Assembly: GCA_944739405.2 (NCBI GenBank) | Contig: OX123200.2 | Span: 10,308,761 to 10,372,760, forward strand | Length of the DNA: 64,000 bases | Origin: Euclidia mi | Taxonomy: Eukaryota > Arthropoda > Insecta > Lepidoptera > Erebidae | Direction of reading: 5' to 3' | Shown here: positions 10,468 to 20,343 of the stretch, one piece after another | How the letters are laid out: each line of letters starts with the position of its first letter | How positions within the stretch are numbered: position 1 is the first letter of the stretch | Made by a program: the position numbers and the translations under genes | The notes under the pieces: model-generated | Told to the model about the DNA's origin: nothing | Seen by the model: only the letters and a program-made list of their open reading frames with translations | The model's database searches: none

Positions 10468-11171
10468 ATTTTTTTTAACCCTTTATAAGGCCGAGGGAAC
10501 TAGGGCAGTTACAAATTTGAACTAAACGGATTTTGTAAGCCAATATGTTATGAATGCCTTATGTATTTTTTTTCTTCGTGAAAATCGACGAGAAAATTTT
10601 GGGAAATTTGGTGGCAATATAGCTGCCACTGCCCGTAAAAGACTGAAAAATAAAATAAGGTTTATTATTAATGCAACTTTTTATTTCTGTTTGTCTTCCG
10701 AAATGTCGGGGGTCGTCCGGTAAGCTAAATAACTCGTCCAGTGCATTTTCTTTGTCGTCATCAGACAACATTTTCGGCATTTTCACCTGCAGTAAACACT
10801 GTAATATTATTACCTACACGGGCAGTGGCAGATATATTGCCACCAGTTAATACAAAATTGTATCAAAATAGTAAACGTAATTTTACAAAATACTACTCGA
10901 TCGTACGAGTAACAAACGTAATTATTGAAATAAATGCAAACTCTTGCCAGTTTCCCACAAAATTTTATAGATTATATATCACCGGTTTTTACCCTTCAAA
11001 GTTTGAAAAGTGTCAATTGAATTTGACAATTTCTACCAAACAAAAAATATACGTTGACAGGACATCTCAAGCTTGCTAGTAAGTAAAAAATAAACACCAA
11101 AAAGATAAAAAGTTTCCCGAAAAAAAATTATAATATTGGTGGCAATATAGTGGTCACTGCCGTAAAAAGGG

Positions 11172-11705
11172 TTAAACATTTTCGCTTAATATCTTTCCAC
11201 TCATCACGGCGACGGTGACGTCTTCTTGCAACTCTAGCTGTGTATTTTCACTTGACGAGCAGACAGAAGAGTCCTGACTTGAAGCGTTATTGAGCGGTGG
11301 TGAATTGGTTCTACTAACACTACTAGATGAATTCTCAACATCACAAATTGATACATTTCTGAAAAGTGGAGTCGAAGTGGCCATTAAAAAATCGTTATTT
11401 GGGGCGGGCATTGGTGTTATATCCAGTGAACGTTCTATTATATAAGCTAATTCGTGTGAAAATTCTTCAATACATGGCTGGTATTGGGGATGAAGTTGAG
11501 GGTAAAATTGCTGATGGATTTTATTTATAACCTCGGCAATACTTGGAGTAAAACTGTTGTCAATGCTTGTTGTACTATTAATAAAACATTGCCTAAATAT
11601 CGTCTTGTACTGATCCCACTGGTCTTCAGCTTCAAGTGATACCAGCGATACTAAAAATACAAGTTTTAAATTAGTTAAAAACCATACAAAAGTAACAACA
11701 TACAT
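11172..11705 (-). CDS. Unrecognised open frame inside the 4.1-kb transposon
   Basis: 177 codons. The N-terminus is hydrophobic and its first codons overlap the SINE, so that start is probably not native. From 'EAEDQWDQY' onward the text looks more protein-like. It has an acidic/amide helix-rich middle and a Ser/Asn-rich C-terminus ('SSSSVSRTNSPPLNNASS'). I recognise no domain. It could be an exon of the transposon's accessory or DNA-binding protein, or of a captured gene, or a chance frame. Confidence 0.3.
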   Translation of the reverse strand: MYVVTFVWFLTNLKLVFLVSLVSLEAEDQWDQYKTIFRQCFINSTTSIDNSFTPSIAEVINKIHQQFYPQLHPQYQPCIEEFSHELAYIIERSLDITPMPAPNNDFLMATSTPLFRNVSICDVENSSSSVSRTNSPPLNNASSQDSSVCSSSENTQLELQEDVTVAVMSGKILSENV

Positions 11706-12100
11706 ACATACATAGTCTCACGCCTATAACCCCGAAGAGGTAGGCACAAGTGTATTTCTACACCCACTTTTCGCCAGATACAACGTACACAAGTAACAAA
11801 TACAAATATATAGAGAGTTATACAATAAAATTAACATAAATAAAAAATAACATCATGGCTTTTATTCCCCAAAGCGATAGGCAGAGGTTAGAGATAGGGG
11901 AACATTATTGTCCATCTACTTTTCGCCAATTATTAGTCCTATTTTAATGCCTATTGTCAAACACTAGGCGCTATTCCAAACTCCGTGTTATGAGAATTTC
12001 GAAATTGAAAAACTCAATAATATATTGCCCGACCCGGGAATCGAAACCGACACCTCGTAGCCGGCAGTCATGTTCGCGGCCACGAGACCAACGAAGCAGT
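11701..12100 (-). mobile_element. SINE family 2 (ATGTATGT tail) inside the DNA transposon
   Basis: Read on the minus strand: a tRNA-like head ending in B box 'GGTTTCGATTCCCGGG' (12025-12045), a body with 'GAATAGCGCC', then an end with 'GGCGAAAAGTGGGTG' and 'AGGCGTGAGACTATGTATG' (tail 11701-11730). The family's 'CTACCTCTTCGGGG' block occurs near 11735-11750. An AT-rich stretch (11790-11850) and a second partial end suggest rearrangement or two fused copies. Confidence 0.65.
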
Positions 12101-12146
12101 TAGAAAGTTAATTTAAATGATATTTCAACTATAATTTGAAAAGCAG

Positions 12147-12385
12147 AGAATCGTATCTTATTTTTTTAACGCAGCATAAAGCCGTATTTCTGTAATACGT
12201 CTTTATACGTTTATTCATTGCTTTATTTATACGTCGCAAATGGTCGTAAGTATAAGTTAAGACTCCTAGAATTAAATTGTTGACTAGTATAAAGTCGTAA
12301 CTGACCACTGTTAACGTTTGATTACAGCGCATATAGTCGTAACATAAAATTTTCGACGTTATGCGTCGGAATGGTCGTAATCATT
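12147..12385. repeat. Right subterminal GTCGTAA cluster
   Basis: GTCGTAA and close variants (AATCGTAT, AATACGTC, TACGTCGC) recur at least eight times in about 240 bp. This mirrors the left cluster at 8835-9012. Confidence 0.6.
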
Positions 12386-12592
12386 GTTGTTTTTTTGTTG
12401 AGACCTATTAAAAACTATCACATACTATTTATTATATTCGTAACACACATATAAATATGTAAAATAAATATAATATAAGACAAATCAATAAAACTTACCA
12501 TTTCCAAAATTGTCATCGACCTTTACTTCACTATTTTGGTTTATTTGTTCATTTAACACTAGTTTCGGAGCATACCGTCGGAACTATCCGCG

Positions 12593-12612
12593 CGACCTTA
12601 TGCGTGGAAGCA
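12593..12612 (-). repeat. Internal copy of the transposon end
   Basis: CGACCTTATGCGTGGAAGC repeats the terminal motif about 160 bp inside the right end and in the same orientation as that end. It is either a second binding site or a former terminus. Confidence 0.55.
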
Positions 12613-12976
12613 TTTAAATGTTAAGACCATTATCCATTACAAAACTCATTATTCATATAAGATATTAAAATTTGGATTTTAGTAATACATACTACTATTC
12701 AAGATTGTTGTAATGGCACAAAAAAACGATTTTAGTTAAAAATAATGTTCCGACCTTCTGCGTGGGAGCCATCGATATATCATACATATTCTACATAAAG
12801 ACCATACACATATTATGTACATACATTATTATACATAAATATATACCTATAAACTATACGAGATAGAATGTCATATATTTCATAATATCGTTATACTAAA
12901 AACTATGCTTAAATACAGATACAGTGAATACTACTCATAAAGTTAGACCTGCATTCTAGGAGAACAGTGCATGATG

Positions 12977-13810
12977 TTAAAAGGACAGGTAGTGCTTTTT
13001 TAACATGCTTTTAAACATGTTTAAGGATTTTGCTTTCCGAATCTCTAGTGGTAATGCATTCCACAGTCGCGCGGCCTGTACAGTAAATGATTTGCTAAAG
13101 AAATTTGTGGAATGCGTTGGTATCTCCAGCGTCAAATTTTCAGACGACCTCAAGGACCTCTCATGTGCGTCATTAAGGAACTTAAAACGTTCTTTGAAAT
13201 AAAAAGGAGTACTGGGATTAAACAAGATATTATACAATAATGTAAGAATGTGAGTATTCCGGCGAAGACGAATCGGGAGCCACTTGAGTATGTTGCGAAA
13301 TTCTGAAACATGATCATATTTGCGCAGTCCAAATATGAAACGTATGCAAAAGTATTGAAGACGCTCAAGTTTGTCTAACTGCTCCTCAGAGAGTTCAAGA
13401 TAGCTGACATCAGCGTAGTTAATTACGGGCAGAAGCAAAGATTGTGCAAGTGCAATTTTAGTGGCAGTTGGTAGGAAATTGCGTAACCTACGCAATGAGC
13501 CCGCCGAAGCAAATAGTCTGCGACTTGTTTCTTGCAGTTGAAAACTCCAAGATGTGGTTTAGTCAAAGTAGATACCAAGATTTTTTACAGTATTACTGAA
13601 CGGGATATTTTTGCCATCAAACTTGATTTGTGGTAAATCGGACCAGCAAATTTTAGACACCATGCGGGGACTGCCGACAATAATTAGTTGTGTTTTGTCA
13701 GGATTTACTATGAGTCCATACTGTTTACTCCACTCGCAAATCCGCGCCAAGTCTGTGTTGATAGTAGTACAGACTTCTGGCAAGTTATTTAAGGGTGCTT
13801 GTGTATAGAT
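12977..13810 (-). pseudogene. LINE reverse transcriptase, C-terminal part
   Basis: Two minus-strand frames (13783-13559 and 13495-12977) separated by stops. The first has 'ARICEWSKQYGLIVNPDKTQ' followed by 'VKNLGIYFD', the usual post-palm and thumb segments of CR1/Jockey-type enzymes. The second has 'QSLLLPVINYADVSYLELSE', 'LERLQYFCIRFIFGLRKYD' and 'FFSKSFTVQAARLWNALP', typical of the C-terminal region. The catalytic palm lies upstream and is absent because the element is 5'-truncated. Broken and non-functional. Confidence 0.82.
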
Positions 13811-13826
13811 CTGTAAATCATCTCAT

Positions 13827-14380
13827 CATCGTGGTCTGCATACAAGGTCCAGTTTGAGGCCGTTATGCGAATGAATGGGTGGAACAAAGAACAGGCCTTC
13901 ACCGCCCTAACCTTGGGCCTTCGTGATCAGGCCTTGATGATGTTGGAGGTGCTTGGGCAAGACGTCACCTACGAAAAGCTCCTGGAGGCGCTGGAGGCAA
14001 GATACGGTGACGCGCACCTTGAACATGTGTATTGTGCTCAGCTGCAGGACAGGACACAACGCACCGGAGAAACTCTGCAGCAGTGGGCTCTGGAGGTGGA
14101 AAGGCTGGTCAGGAAGGCATACCAGTCGTCGCCGGCACTGATAGATGGAAACCTCGTCCAGATATTTACCGATGGAATCCGTGACCTGGAGGTTAGAGCA
14201 GCGGTAAGACTTGGGCACTTCAAGTGCCCAAGTCTTACCGCTAGTCTTAGCCTACGCTCTGGAGGTAGAAGCAGCGCGTCACGAGGATTGAACTTACCGT
14301 ATCAGGGAAGTTGTTTCTTCACCACGGTGCTACAACTGCGGGGAAAGAGGCCATATCCGCTTGAGCTGCCCAAAGCGTAA
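13827..14380 (+). pseudogene. Gypsy gag, C-terminal part
   Basis: The gag frame resumes directly after the target duplication, with 'AYKVQFEAVMRMNGWNKEQA', 'ALTLGLRDQALMMLEVLG' and 'LLEALEARYG'. This is the retrotransposon gag core, which forms the capsid. After 'VRLGHFK' the frame runs into a perfect palindrome (14200-14242) that shifts it. Downstream, another frame carries 'LEVEAARHED', which fits gag, and then a CCHC zinc knuckle (14328-14369, spacing C-x2-C-x4-H-x4-C). The gag product is therefore broken. Confidence 0.82.
14200..14242. other. Perfect 43-bp palindrome in gag
   Basis: AGCGGTAAGACTTGGGCACT plus T, a one-base centre (14221), then its exact complement. One arm is ordinary gag sequence; the other looks like a snap-back copy. 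It causes the frame change in gag. Confidence 0.85.
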
Positions 14381-15286
14381 GCGGCACGTTGGTACCCTGT
14401 CTCCACCGAAGGCGTCACCTGACGTACCTGTCTGGCGGCAAGAGCAACGTAGCGCAGATGCTCTGACGCGTAAGCCTTACCCTGATCAACGCAAGCACTG
14501 TACTCGACTGTTGAAGACAGATCTGAGCGACGGATGGAAAGAAGCTTTGCAGAATGCTCAGCAAGACGACAAGGACATACAGCCGATTCTCGAATGGAAG
14601 AAATCAGGCGCTCCTAGGCCCAAATGGAGTGATATCGCAGCAATGAGCCCCATCACCAAGAGTTATTGGGCACAGTGGGAAAGCTTGATTGTCCAGGATG
14701 GAGTTCTGTGCCGCAAATGGGAAAACGCTCGAGGTAACCAATGCCATCTGCAAATGGTAGTGCCCAAGACTAAGGTGCCGGCAGTACTGCGGCTCTATCA
14801 CAATGGTGCTTCGGGAGGTCACATGGGTGACAAGGTAAGTGGAAGACGCTTACTAAGGTCCGAGAGCGGTTGTATTGGCTCCACTGTCGGAATGACGTCG
14901 AGGATTGGTGCCGCAAATGCACAAGTTGTGCGGCTGTGAAGGGGCCACATACTCGTAGCAGAGGTGCATTCAAGGTGTACAATGTAGGAGCTCCAGGGGA
15001 GTCAGGACAACAGATGTCTGAGAAGATGAAGACTCGCTACGACCGGAAGGCGAACAACAAAGGCTTCGATGAGGGATCATTGGTGTGGCTTCATAACCCA
15101 GTACGAAGCAACGGTAAATCGCCTAAGTTACAAGCGAGGTGGGACGGGCCATATCGCATAATTATCAGGATGAACGACGTCACCTATCGAATCCAGAAGT
15201 GGTCGCGAGGTGCACCGATGATAGTTCATGAGAACCGGTTGGCTCGTTACTATGGGTCCAACGATGTTCGGGACGAACACGTTTAA
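14361..15286 (+). pseudogene. Gypsy pol remnant: integrase ends without the catalytic core
   Basis: Directly after the zinc knuckle the frame reads 'SADALTRKPYP', the linker normally found between RNase H and integrase. Protease and reverse transcriptase have therefore been deleted. 'LRLYHNGASGGHMG' (about 14778-14830) supplies the histidines, and 'WCRKCTSCAAVKGP' (about 14909-14950, in another frame after a frameshift near 14840) supplies the cysteines of the HHCC domain. The text then jumps to 'MSEKMKTRYDRKAN' and 'LQARWDGPYRI' (about 15130-15160), the C-terminal GPY-type motif. The integrase DDE core is gone. The last frame ends at 15286, next to the polypurine tract. Confidence 0.8.
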
Positions 15287-15297
15287 GAGGGGGGCAG
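15285..15297 (+). other. Polypurine tract
   Basis: A purine run, AAGAGGGGGGCAG, abuts the 3' LTR at the position that primes plus-strand DNA synthesis. Confidence 0.75.
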
Positions 15298-15724
15298 TGT
15301 TACGCCTTCTATCGGTAAATGGGGGTATTAGAAGAGATTGAATGTATCGGTGGTTTAAAGGTAATTCATCTACTCTGTAATAGATGGCGTTGCCGTTGAT
15401 TACTAGAATAATGCCAGAACTGTAGAATGTTTCGATTGTTGCCAGAACATTCTTGGGAAGTCTGGAAACGACTCGTTATGTGTTTCGGCCGGTATAAATA
15501 CCGCGTAAGCGCGCGAGACAGACAGTAACAATTGAATATCGGAGCGATAATCATCAAGCGAAGGGAAGTAAGTCGGAGTGTTTAGTGGTGTTTCTAGTAG
15601 TGTGAAATAAGTGTGTATTTATTAGTGTTGAGAAATAAGTGTGTATAGTGTTTGTGTTAGTAAATAAAGTTCAGTTTAAGTGGCATAGTGATTCTAATTT
15701 ACCGTCGAACCCCAGCTCGTAACA
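15298..15724 (+). repeat. 3' LTR of the Gypsy-type element
   Basis: 427 bp. It matches the 5' LTR but carries about 57 extra bases near 15600-15675, including two copies of 'GAAATAAGTGTGTAT', before the shared end. The AATAAA at 15663-15668 lies in this part. Its TATA box is at 15493-15500. Confidence 0.95.
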
Positions 15725-16847
15725 ATAGCTTCATCCCTTTTAAAACATATTTATTGAAAGAAAATCGTAATTCTGATTACATTTCAAACCACAGATTATT
15801 ACGAAGTCTTGTCAATATGACATTTGACTGTAGAGATGGGATGAAGTGAATGATAAAATTGAATGATTATAGAAAAAGTATTAATATATTGTAATCCGTT
15901 TATGGTAAACGTAAAGAACATTCAGATCCGTATAAAATGATTTCAATAACTAAACTGAGGTCAATTTTCTTAAAGGCCTAAATTAAAAGTTTTTCACTGC
16001 AGACAATATGGATAAAAACCGATAAGTCAATAAATCTATTTTTTGGAATTATTGTTGTAAAATCCTTATTAATTGTCAACACTGAGTGCAGCAATAATGA
16101 AAAGAGTTTGGCGTCATACATTTCGGGTATTCTATCTAGAACGATTTTGAAGTTGCTTACGATCGACCTGGCTTGCTTGTGGATTTGTATTAGCTTTTCA
16201 TTCCGACTATTATTTCTCTTGATCGACAACCGGTCTAAGTACAAAGGACTTTGAGATTGCAACTGATTGAACTCTTGTAATTAACCGAGAGATAAGAGTA
16301 AGTGTAAGTAAGTGTAGTTTTTTATATCAGGACAATTAATCTTAATAAATAAAAATCAAACTCAGATAGACATAACTGCTGCACTGATTTAGCTAATTCA
16401 TTTTTGTTGTGTTTGTATGAATGAAAACATTTAAAAATGGATGAAAAAGTGAAATATGGGTTAAAAAATCTCCATACAAAACAGCGAAAATAGAATTACT
16501 CTGATAGAATTGAATGACAGTCTTTTTAAAAATATGTATTTTGTGCCCCATTTGCCAGGCAAAGTCCTCTCCTTTTTCTAGTCAGAGATGGGCAAAATGT
16601 AATTTGTAACCATCAATCATGAAAACATTTACCGAAAGTAATCGAAAAAGTATCCATTCTCTGATTGCAGTCAGAAATTGTAACCACGATTACATGATAT
16701 ATGGGGGCGGGCGATAGATGCCGCTAGCGCTAATTGTTGAAGTCATTATAATGACAAATAGTGTTTACATTCACTTACCAGTATTAAGTTATAAACGCAT
16801 TTTGCTTTAAATTCAGATAAGATTTCACTATAAAAGGGGTTGATGAA
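15725..16847. other. AT-rich stretch, no recognised gene
   Basis: An open frame of 94 codons lies on the minus strand at 15978-16262 and resembles nothing I know. The stretch 16380-16500 reads like a common repeat end. Motifs like AGAGATGGG occur near 15832 and 16585 but do not form a clean element. Confidence 0.4.
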
Positions 16848-17195
16848 ATGGCAGCCAAGAAAAATATTATTGTTGATCGCATTCCGCCTTATCATTGCGA
16901 ACTAAACCTAATAGAATTAATATGGGCACAAATAATATCGCATGTTGGCTGCAATAATAAAACTTTTGAGATGGGAGAAATAAAAGATTTAACAAAAGAG
17001 AGCATTGCCAAAATTGATGCTGAATCGTGGAAAAAATGCATCGAACATGTTATCAAGCAAGAAAATAAAATTATGCTCGATGGATTTATTGATGATGCGA
17101 CGGATGGAGTAACCCCCAGATTCATAATTAACGTCACATCAGAAACAAATTCTTATGAAACCACAACGTCTCTCGACACTGACGATCTGACATAA
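16848..17195 (+). pseudogene. DDE-superfamily transposase, C-terminal fragment
   Basis: 115 codons. 'RIPPYHCELNLIELIWAQI' (residues about 10-28) is the pattern around the last catalytic acidic residue in IS630/Tc1-mariner-like DDE_3 enzymes, with the glutamate in 'LIELIW'. After it come 'NNKTFEMGEIKDL' and 'WKKCIEHVIKQE', which fit the C-terminal tail. The first two catalytic aspartates and the DNA-binding domain are absent. It is not the Tc1 family of the tandem array. The open frame to the stop suggests relatively recent decay. Confidence 0.7.
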
Positions 17196-17440
17196 TATTT
17201 GCACATTAAAAAAATAAAACCTTTTACACGAACCAAAATAGCATTTCTATTTCTACTCTCATCGAAAACATTAAAAGTTTAAAATCTCTATTTCTAATAT
17301 TATTTTTTTCATTCACTGAATGAATTTTAAGTAAAACTTGATTTAGTTCATGCAATGTTTCCCATCACTAGTCTTACGGACGCACTTATCTGTCCGCCAT
17401 ATTTGTTTACCATTTTTGCCAGGTTAGAATGAACGGATTA

Positions 17441-18470
17441 TAGGTTACTGTTTGTGTAATTTTGGCGCCATTTAGTGCTGTAAAAGATTAAAAGTAATTG
17501 CTTCTTATAAAAAAAAAACAATGGGAAAAATAAAAGTTTTGATAATTCTACAAGGGAAGTATTAATAAAACTTCGCCGGCAATATTGGTCTTATAAAAAG
17601 AGTGCCGACCATCTGCAACGTTCAAAAACGATGGTTTTCCACGCTGTAAAGCATTTTGCTGCGTATCAAATTACTTCGAATGTTCCACGTGTACCTAGAC
17701 AGACAAAAACAACTCCTAGAGATGACCTAAACATCGTTCATATGGCAAAACAAAATCTATTTAAATGGTTAAACGTGCTGAGAAAATAATATTTTGGTGA
17801 AAATAACTCTTCAGCAATCTCGGCACGCACTATTCGAAGACGTTTGGTAGAAGAAAAAATGCACGGAAGGATAGCAAGGAAGGTACCCATGTTGAAACTT
17901 TGCCATAGGCAAGCCCGGCTTACATTTGCAAGAAAGTATGAAAACTGGACTGTGCGGCAGTGGAAAAATGTACTTTTTTCTGACGAGACGAAAATAAACA
18001 GAGTACGTTCTAATGGAAAACGATATGTACGACGTCCCCCGAATACAGCATTCGACCCTAAGTAGGTACTCGAAAGTTACATTAAGGCACTGTAGTGGAA
18101 ATATGAAAATTTGGGGGTGCTTTTCTGGACATGGTGTTGGTCCTGTAAAGTTGATAGAAGGAAACATGGATCAATTCCTATGCACAAATATACTGGAAGA
18201 AACAATGTTACCTTATGCTGAAGACGTTCTACCGGTTATTTGGACATTCCAACACGACAATGATCCAAAGCACACTGCACGCACAATAAAGGAATTTCTT
18301 TCAGCACGATCAGTTTCTGTCTTAGACTGGCCAGCTAACAGCTCAGATCTAAGCCCAATAGAGAATTTGTGGTTTGAAGTAAAGATAAAGGTTTCAAATA
18401 CACAGTGTGGGAATTTAAGCGAGCTTTTTATTATACTTTTTTTAACTACACTGTCTTTAAAGGGCTAATT
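17441..18470 (+). pseudogene. Tc1-type transposase (DD34E), unit B copy
   Basis: This is the best-preserved catalytic region of the four copies. The N-terminal helix-turn-helix part (17520-17790) is broken by frameshifts and a TAA near 17787. The frame 17844-18065 holds the first catalytic Asp in 'VLFSDETKINRV'. After a small insertion near 18063 the frame 18013-18468 holds 'IWGCFSGHGVGPVK', the second Asp in 'FQHDNDPKHTA' and the Glu in 'NSSDLSPIENLWF' (codon 18361-18363). 34 residues separate the last two, the Tc1 signature. No right inverted end is visible after 18470. Inactive because the triad is split over frames. Confidence 0.88.
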
Positions 18471-18759
18471 CAAATATAAATATAACACAAGGATTTCGAG
18501 GTTACATCGACTTATATTCGTACTGAAATGCTACAATAATATGCAATATTCGTCTTAATGTGTATCAGCGGCTAAAATATCTCGTAGGATCTGCAGCATA
18601 TTACACAACAATTTCTACCATTCTCGTTGTCAGATCTAGAGTCTAATATAAAATTATTTTAAATATATAAAAATATTAGGTACTTATTTCACAGCTAAGA
18701 TTAAATGCAATTATACCTACTAGCATCAAGGCTATAGGTTAAAATAAGTATTATCATCA

Positions 18760-18967
18760 TCTTAATATATAAAATCCTTTCGTTACTGACTGACAGACAG
18801 ACACGCTACAGCTGAAACTACTGGGCGCAGGAAGCTGAAATTTGGCATATATGTTCCTTGGGGACCGTAGGGGTGCACTAAGAAGGGATTTCCCGAAATT
18901 CCCACGGGATCGGCCAAAACGGGTAAATTAAAAAAAAAAGGAAGGCGTAGCTGCTGACGTCCTCTAG
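18760..18967 (+). mobile_element. Short non-autonomous Helitron
   Basis: It starts TC (18760) and ends CTAG (18964-18967), lying between A and T without a target duplication. Unit E has the uninterrupted sequence (CATCATATATAATAAACC near 40310), so this is a proven empty-site match. The body contains 'GGGGACCGTAGGGGTGCAC' and resembles 50021-50226. Confidence 0.88.
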
Positions 18968-19939
18968 TATATAATAAACCTGCATTAATATGTACAGAAA
19001 TTCATGATAAATTATTTTTGCTACACGTCCGCTGTTGTAGTCTTGATTATATTCATGCAATTGTGTTATCATATTTTTAATCGATTAAAAGCACTATCAA
19101 TATAATTATTTTAACTTACAAATATTAAAATTTTAAAATAGCGATGAACAATTCCGGCGCTAATCCATTTAAAAACTATCAATGTGTACCGTACTGAAAG
19201 CAAAGACAAAATAAATATGACCAGTACATATTAAATAATGTGATATGGATGTGATATTATGCCATACATATAGGTATCACTAAAATCCGATATATACTGA
19301 ACCCTTTATACATATTCTAATTCATTTTCGGCAAAATGCCAACCTAGCCAAAAATCAATTGCTTAATCATCCAGTCAAAATACAGACTCAACGAATCAAA
19401 AATCGCAAGCCGAACATATTTTTTATTAATCCCAGAATTCATCAACCAGAAAAGCGGAATAACGTTCGTTAACCAACCATAAATCTTATCTACCAATCCA
19501 TAAAAATACATCTCCTCATAAACGAATGAGAATTCCGTCTATTTTTTCTGACGCGTCAAGAAAATATATTATCATCCGCAAAGTACATAGCCTAACGATT
19601 CCGACATCCCAACTGTATTTTTCTTGGTACTTAATAATTCTTTACTCAGGACCCTTGTGCGATAACACTGACCACAAGCGCAATCGATCCCTAATCCAAG
19701 GGATAGGGTCGCTACGAGTATCATCATAATTTACCCAGATTCATTGGCCTTTCAACACCCCTATTTCGTCTGATCCATGATACTACGGGTACAAAGAATT
19801 TGGTGTGAAGCTAAATCTTGTTGCTAAAGATATCTTAGTAGCTGACAAGAGAATGCCCGCAACTGCGCCCGCGTATTTGTTTTTAATTTAACCGTTAGTT
19901 TTCGACCTTGTGGGAATTTTGAGCAATCCATTATTAGTG

Positions 19940-20222
19940 TATATTATTAGTATAAAGGATGACGAAAGACTGACCAAGCAGATATATAAGGCAAGTGTGA
20001 ATGGGACAGGATGAAGGGGAAGAACTAGGCGGAAGTTCTCTAACCAAATTGGAGACGTCCTAAAAACAGGACAGGTTAGAAGTACCCTGACCAGAAGAGC
20101 ATGCATGAGGAATCTGATGGGAGTGAATGAAGCAAGAGAGATATGTCAGGATCATTGCAAATGGAGTTCCGTAGTCTCTGCCTACCCCTCCGGAAACAGG
20201 CGTGAGTCTATGTATGTATGTA
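19940..20222 (+). pseudogene. RTE-B LINE 3' end, unit B
   Basis: A 5'-truncated LINE end whose translation gives 'KQIYKASVNGT', 'NQIGDVLKTGQVRS', 'RRACMRNLMGVNEAREICQD' and 'AYPSGNRRES', the C-terminal block of an RTE-like protein. The tail is ATGTATGTATGTA. It is flanked by the 9-bp duplication TTATTAGTG (19931-19939 and 20223-20231). Unit D lacks it and keeps one TTATTAGTG (about 34198). A second member of the family is at 62662-63030. Its 3' end resembles that of SINE family 2. Confidence 0.85.
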
Positions 20223-20343
20223 TTATTAGTGCACTCATAATGTGCACCTGTGCACCTAGTTCACCAATAGTTTCAGCTGTGTGTTTATACCTTATATAAG
20301 TCAAGTTAACGCGATTAAGACCCGCTAAATTAATTTCTATGAT

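Larger units (their letters stand above)
8646..12771. mobile_element. 4.1-kb DNA transposon with inverted ends and GTCGTAA-rich subtermini
   Basis: The left end CGCCTCCCACGCATAAGG matches the complement of the right end, TGGCTCCCACGCAGAAGG. TCGA on both sides (8642-8645, 12772-12775) is a possible 4-bp duplication, but because TCGA is palindromic it could be part of the inverted end. Many GTCGTAA copies cluster inside each end. The interior has a deleted minus-strand transposase-like gene (9637-10101), an unrecognised minus-strand frame (11172-11705) and a SINE. It is inserted in the LINE 3' UTR. Superfamily not assigned. Confidence 0.75.
8391..13821 (-). mobile_element. Minus-strand non-LTR retrotransposon inserted in gag
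   Basis: The element is bounded by the target duplication CTCAT. The plus-strand left end is AGATAGATAGATAGATAGAT, so the 3' tail on the minus strand is an ATCT microsatellite. A 3' UTR follows (8413-8641 and 12776-12976), then C-terminal reverse-transcriptase coding (12977-13810). The 5' part is missing. A 4.1-kb DNA transposon interrupts its 3' UTR. Protein motifs suggest the CR1/Jockey group; the clade is not certain. Confidence 0.82.
7205..15724 (+). mobile_element. Gypsy-type LTR retrotransposon, internally deleted
   Basis: Two LTRs (7205-7574, 15298-15724) start TGTTACG and end CGTAACA, flanked by the 4-bp duplication ATAG (7201-7204 and 15725-15728). The order between them is gag coiled coil, gag core, CCHC knuckle, then a jump to the pre-integrase linker, the integrase zinc-binding region and an integrase C-terminal GPY-type motif. 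Protease, reverse transcriptase, RNase H core and integrase DDE core are missing. The order and 4-bp duplication fit Ty3/Gypsy. A 5.4-kb LINE (8391-13821) sits inside gag. The element cannot move by itself. Confidence 0.92.

Noticed and set aside
15978..16262. Minus-strand frame of 94 codons as a host gene
   Set aside because: No motif, no repeat support and no expression signal; compatible with chance in AT-rich DNA.
15829..17372. Possible hAT-like element with AGAGATGGG at 15832 and CCCATCACTA at about 17362
   Set aside because: The ends agree only over about 9 bp and the flanks give no 8-bp duplication. The enclosed transposase fragment is of another DDE type.
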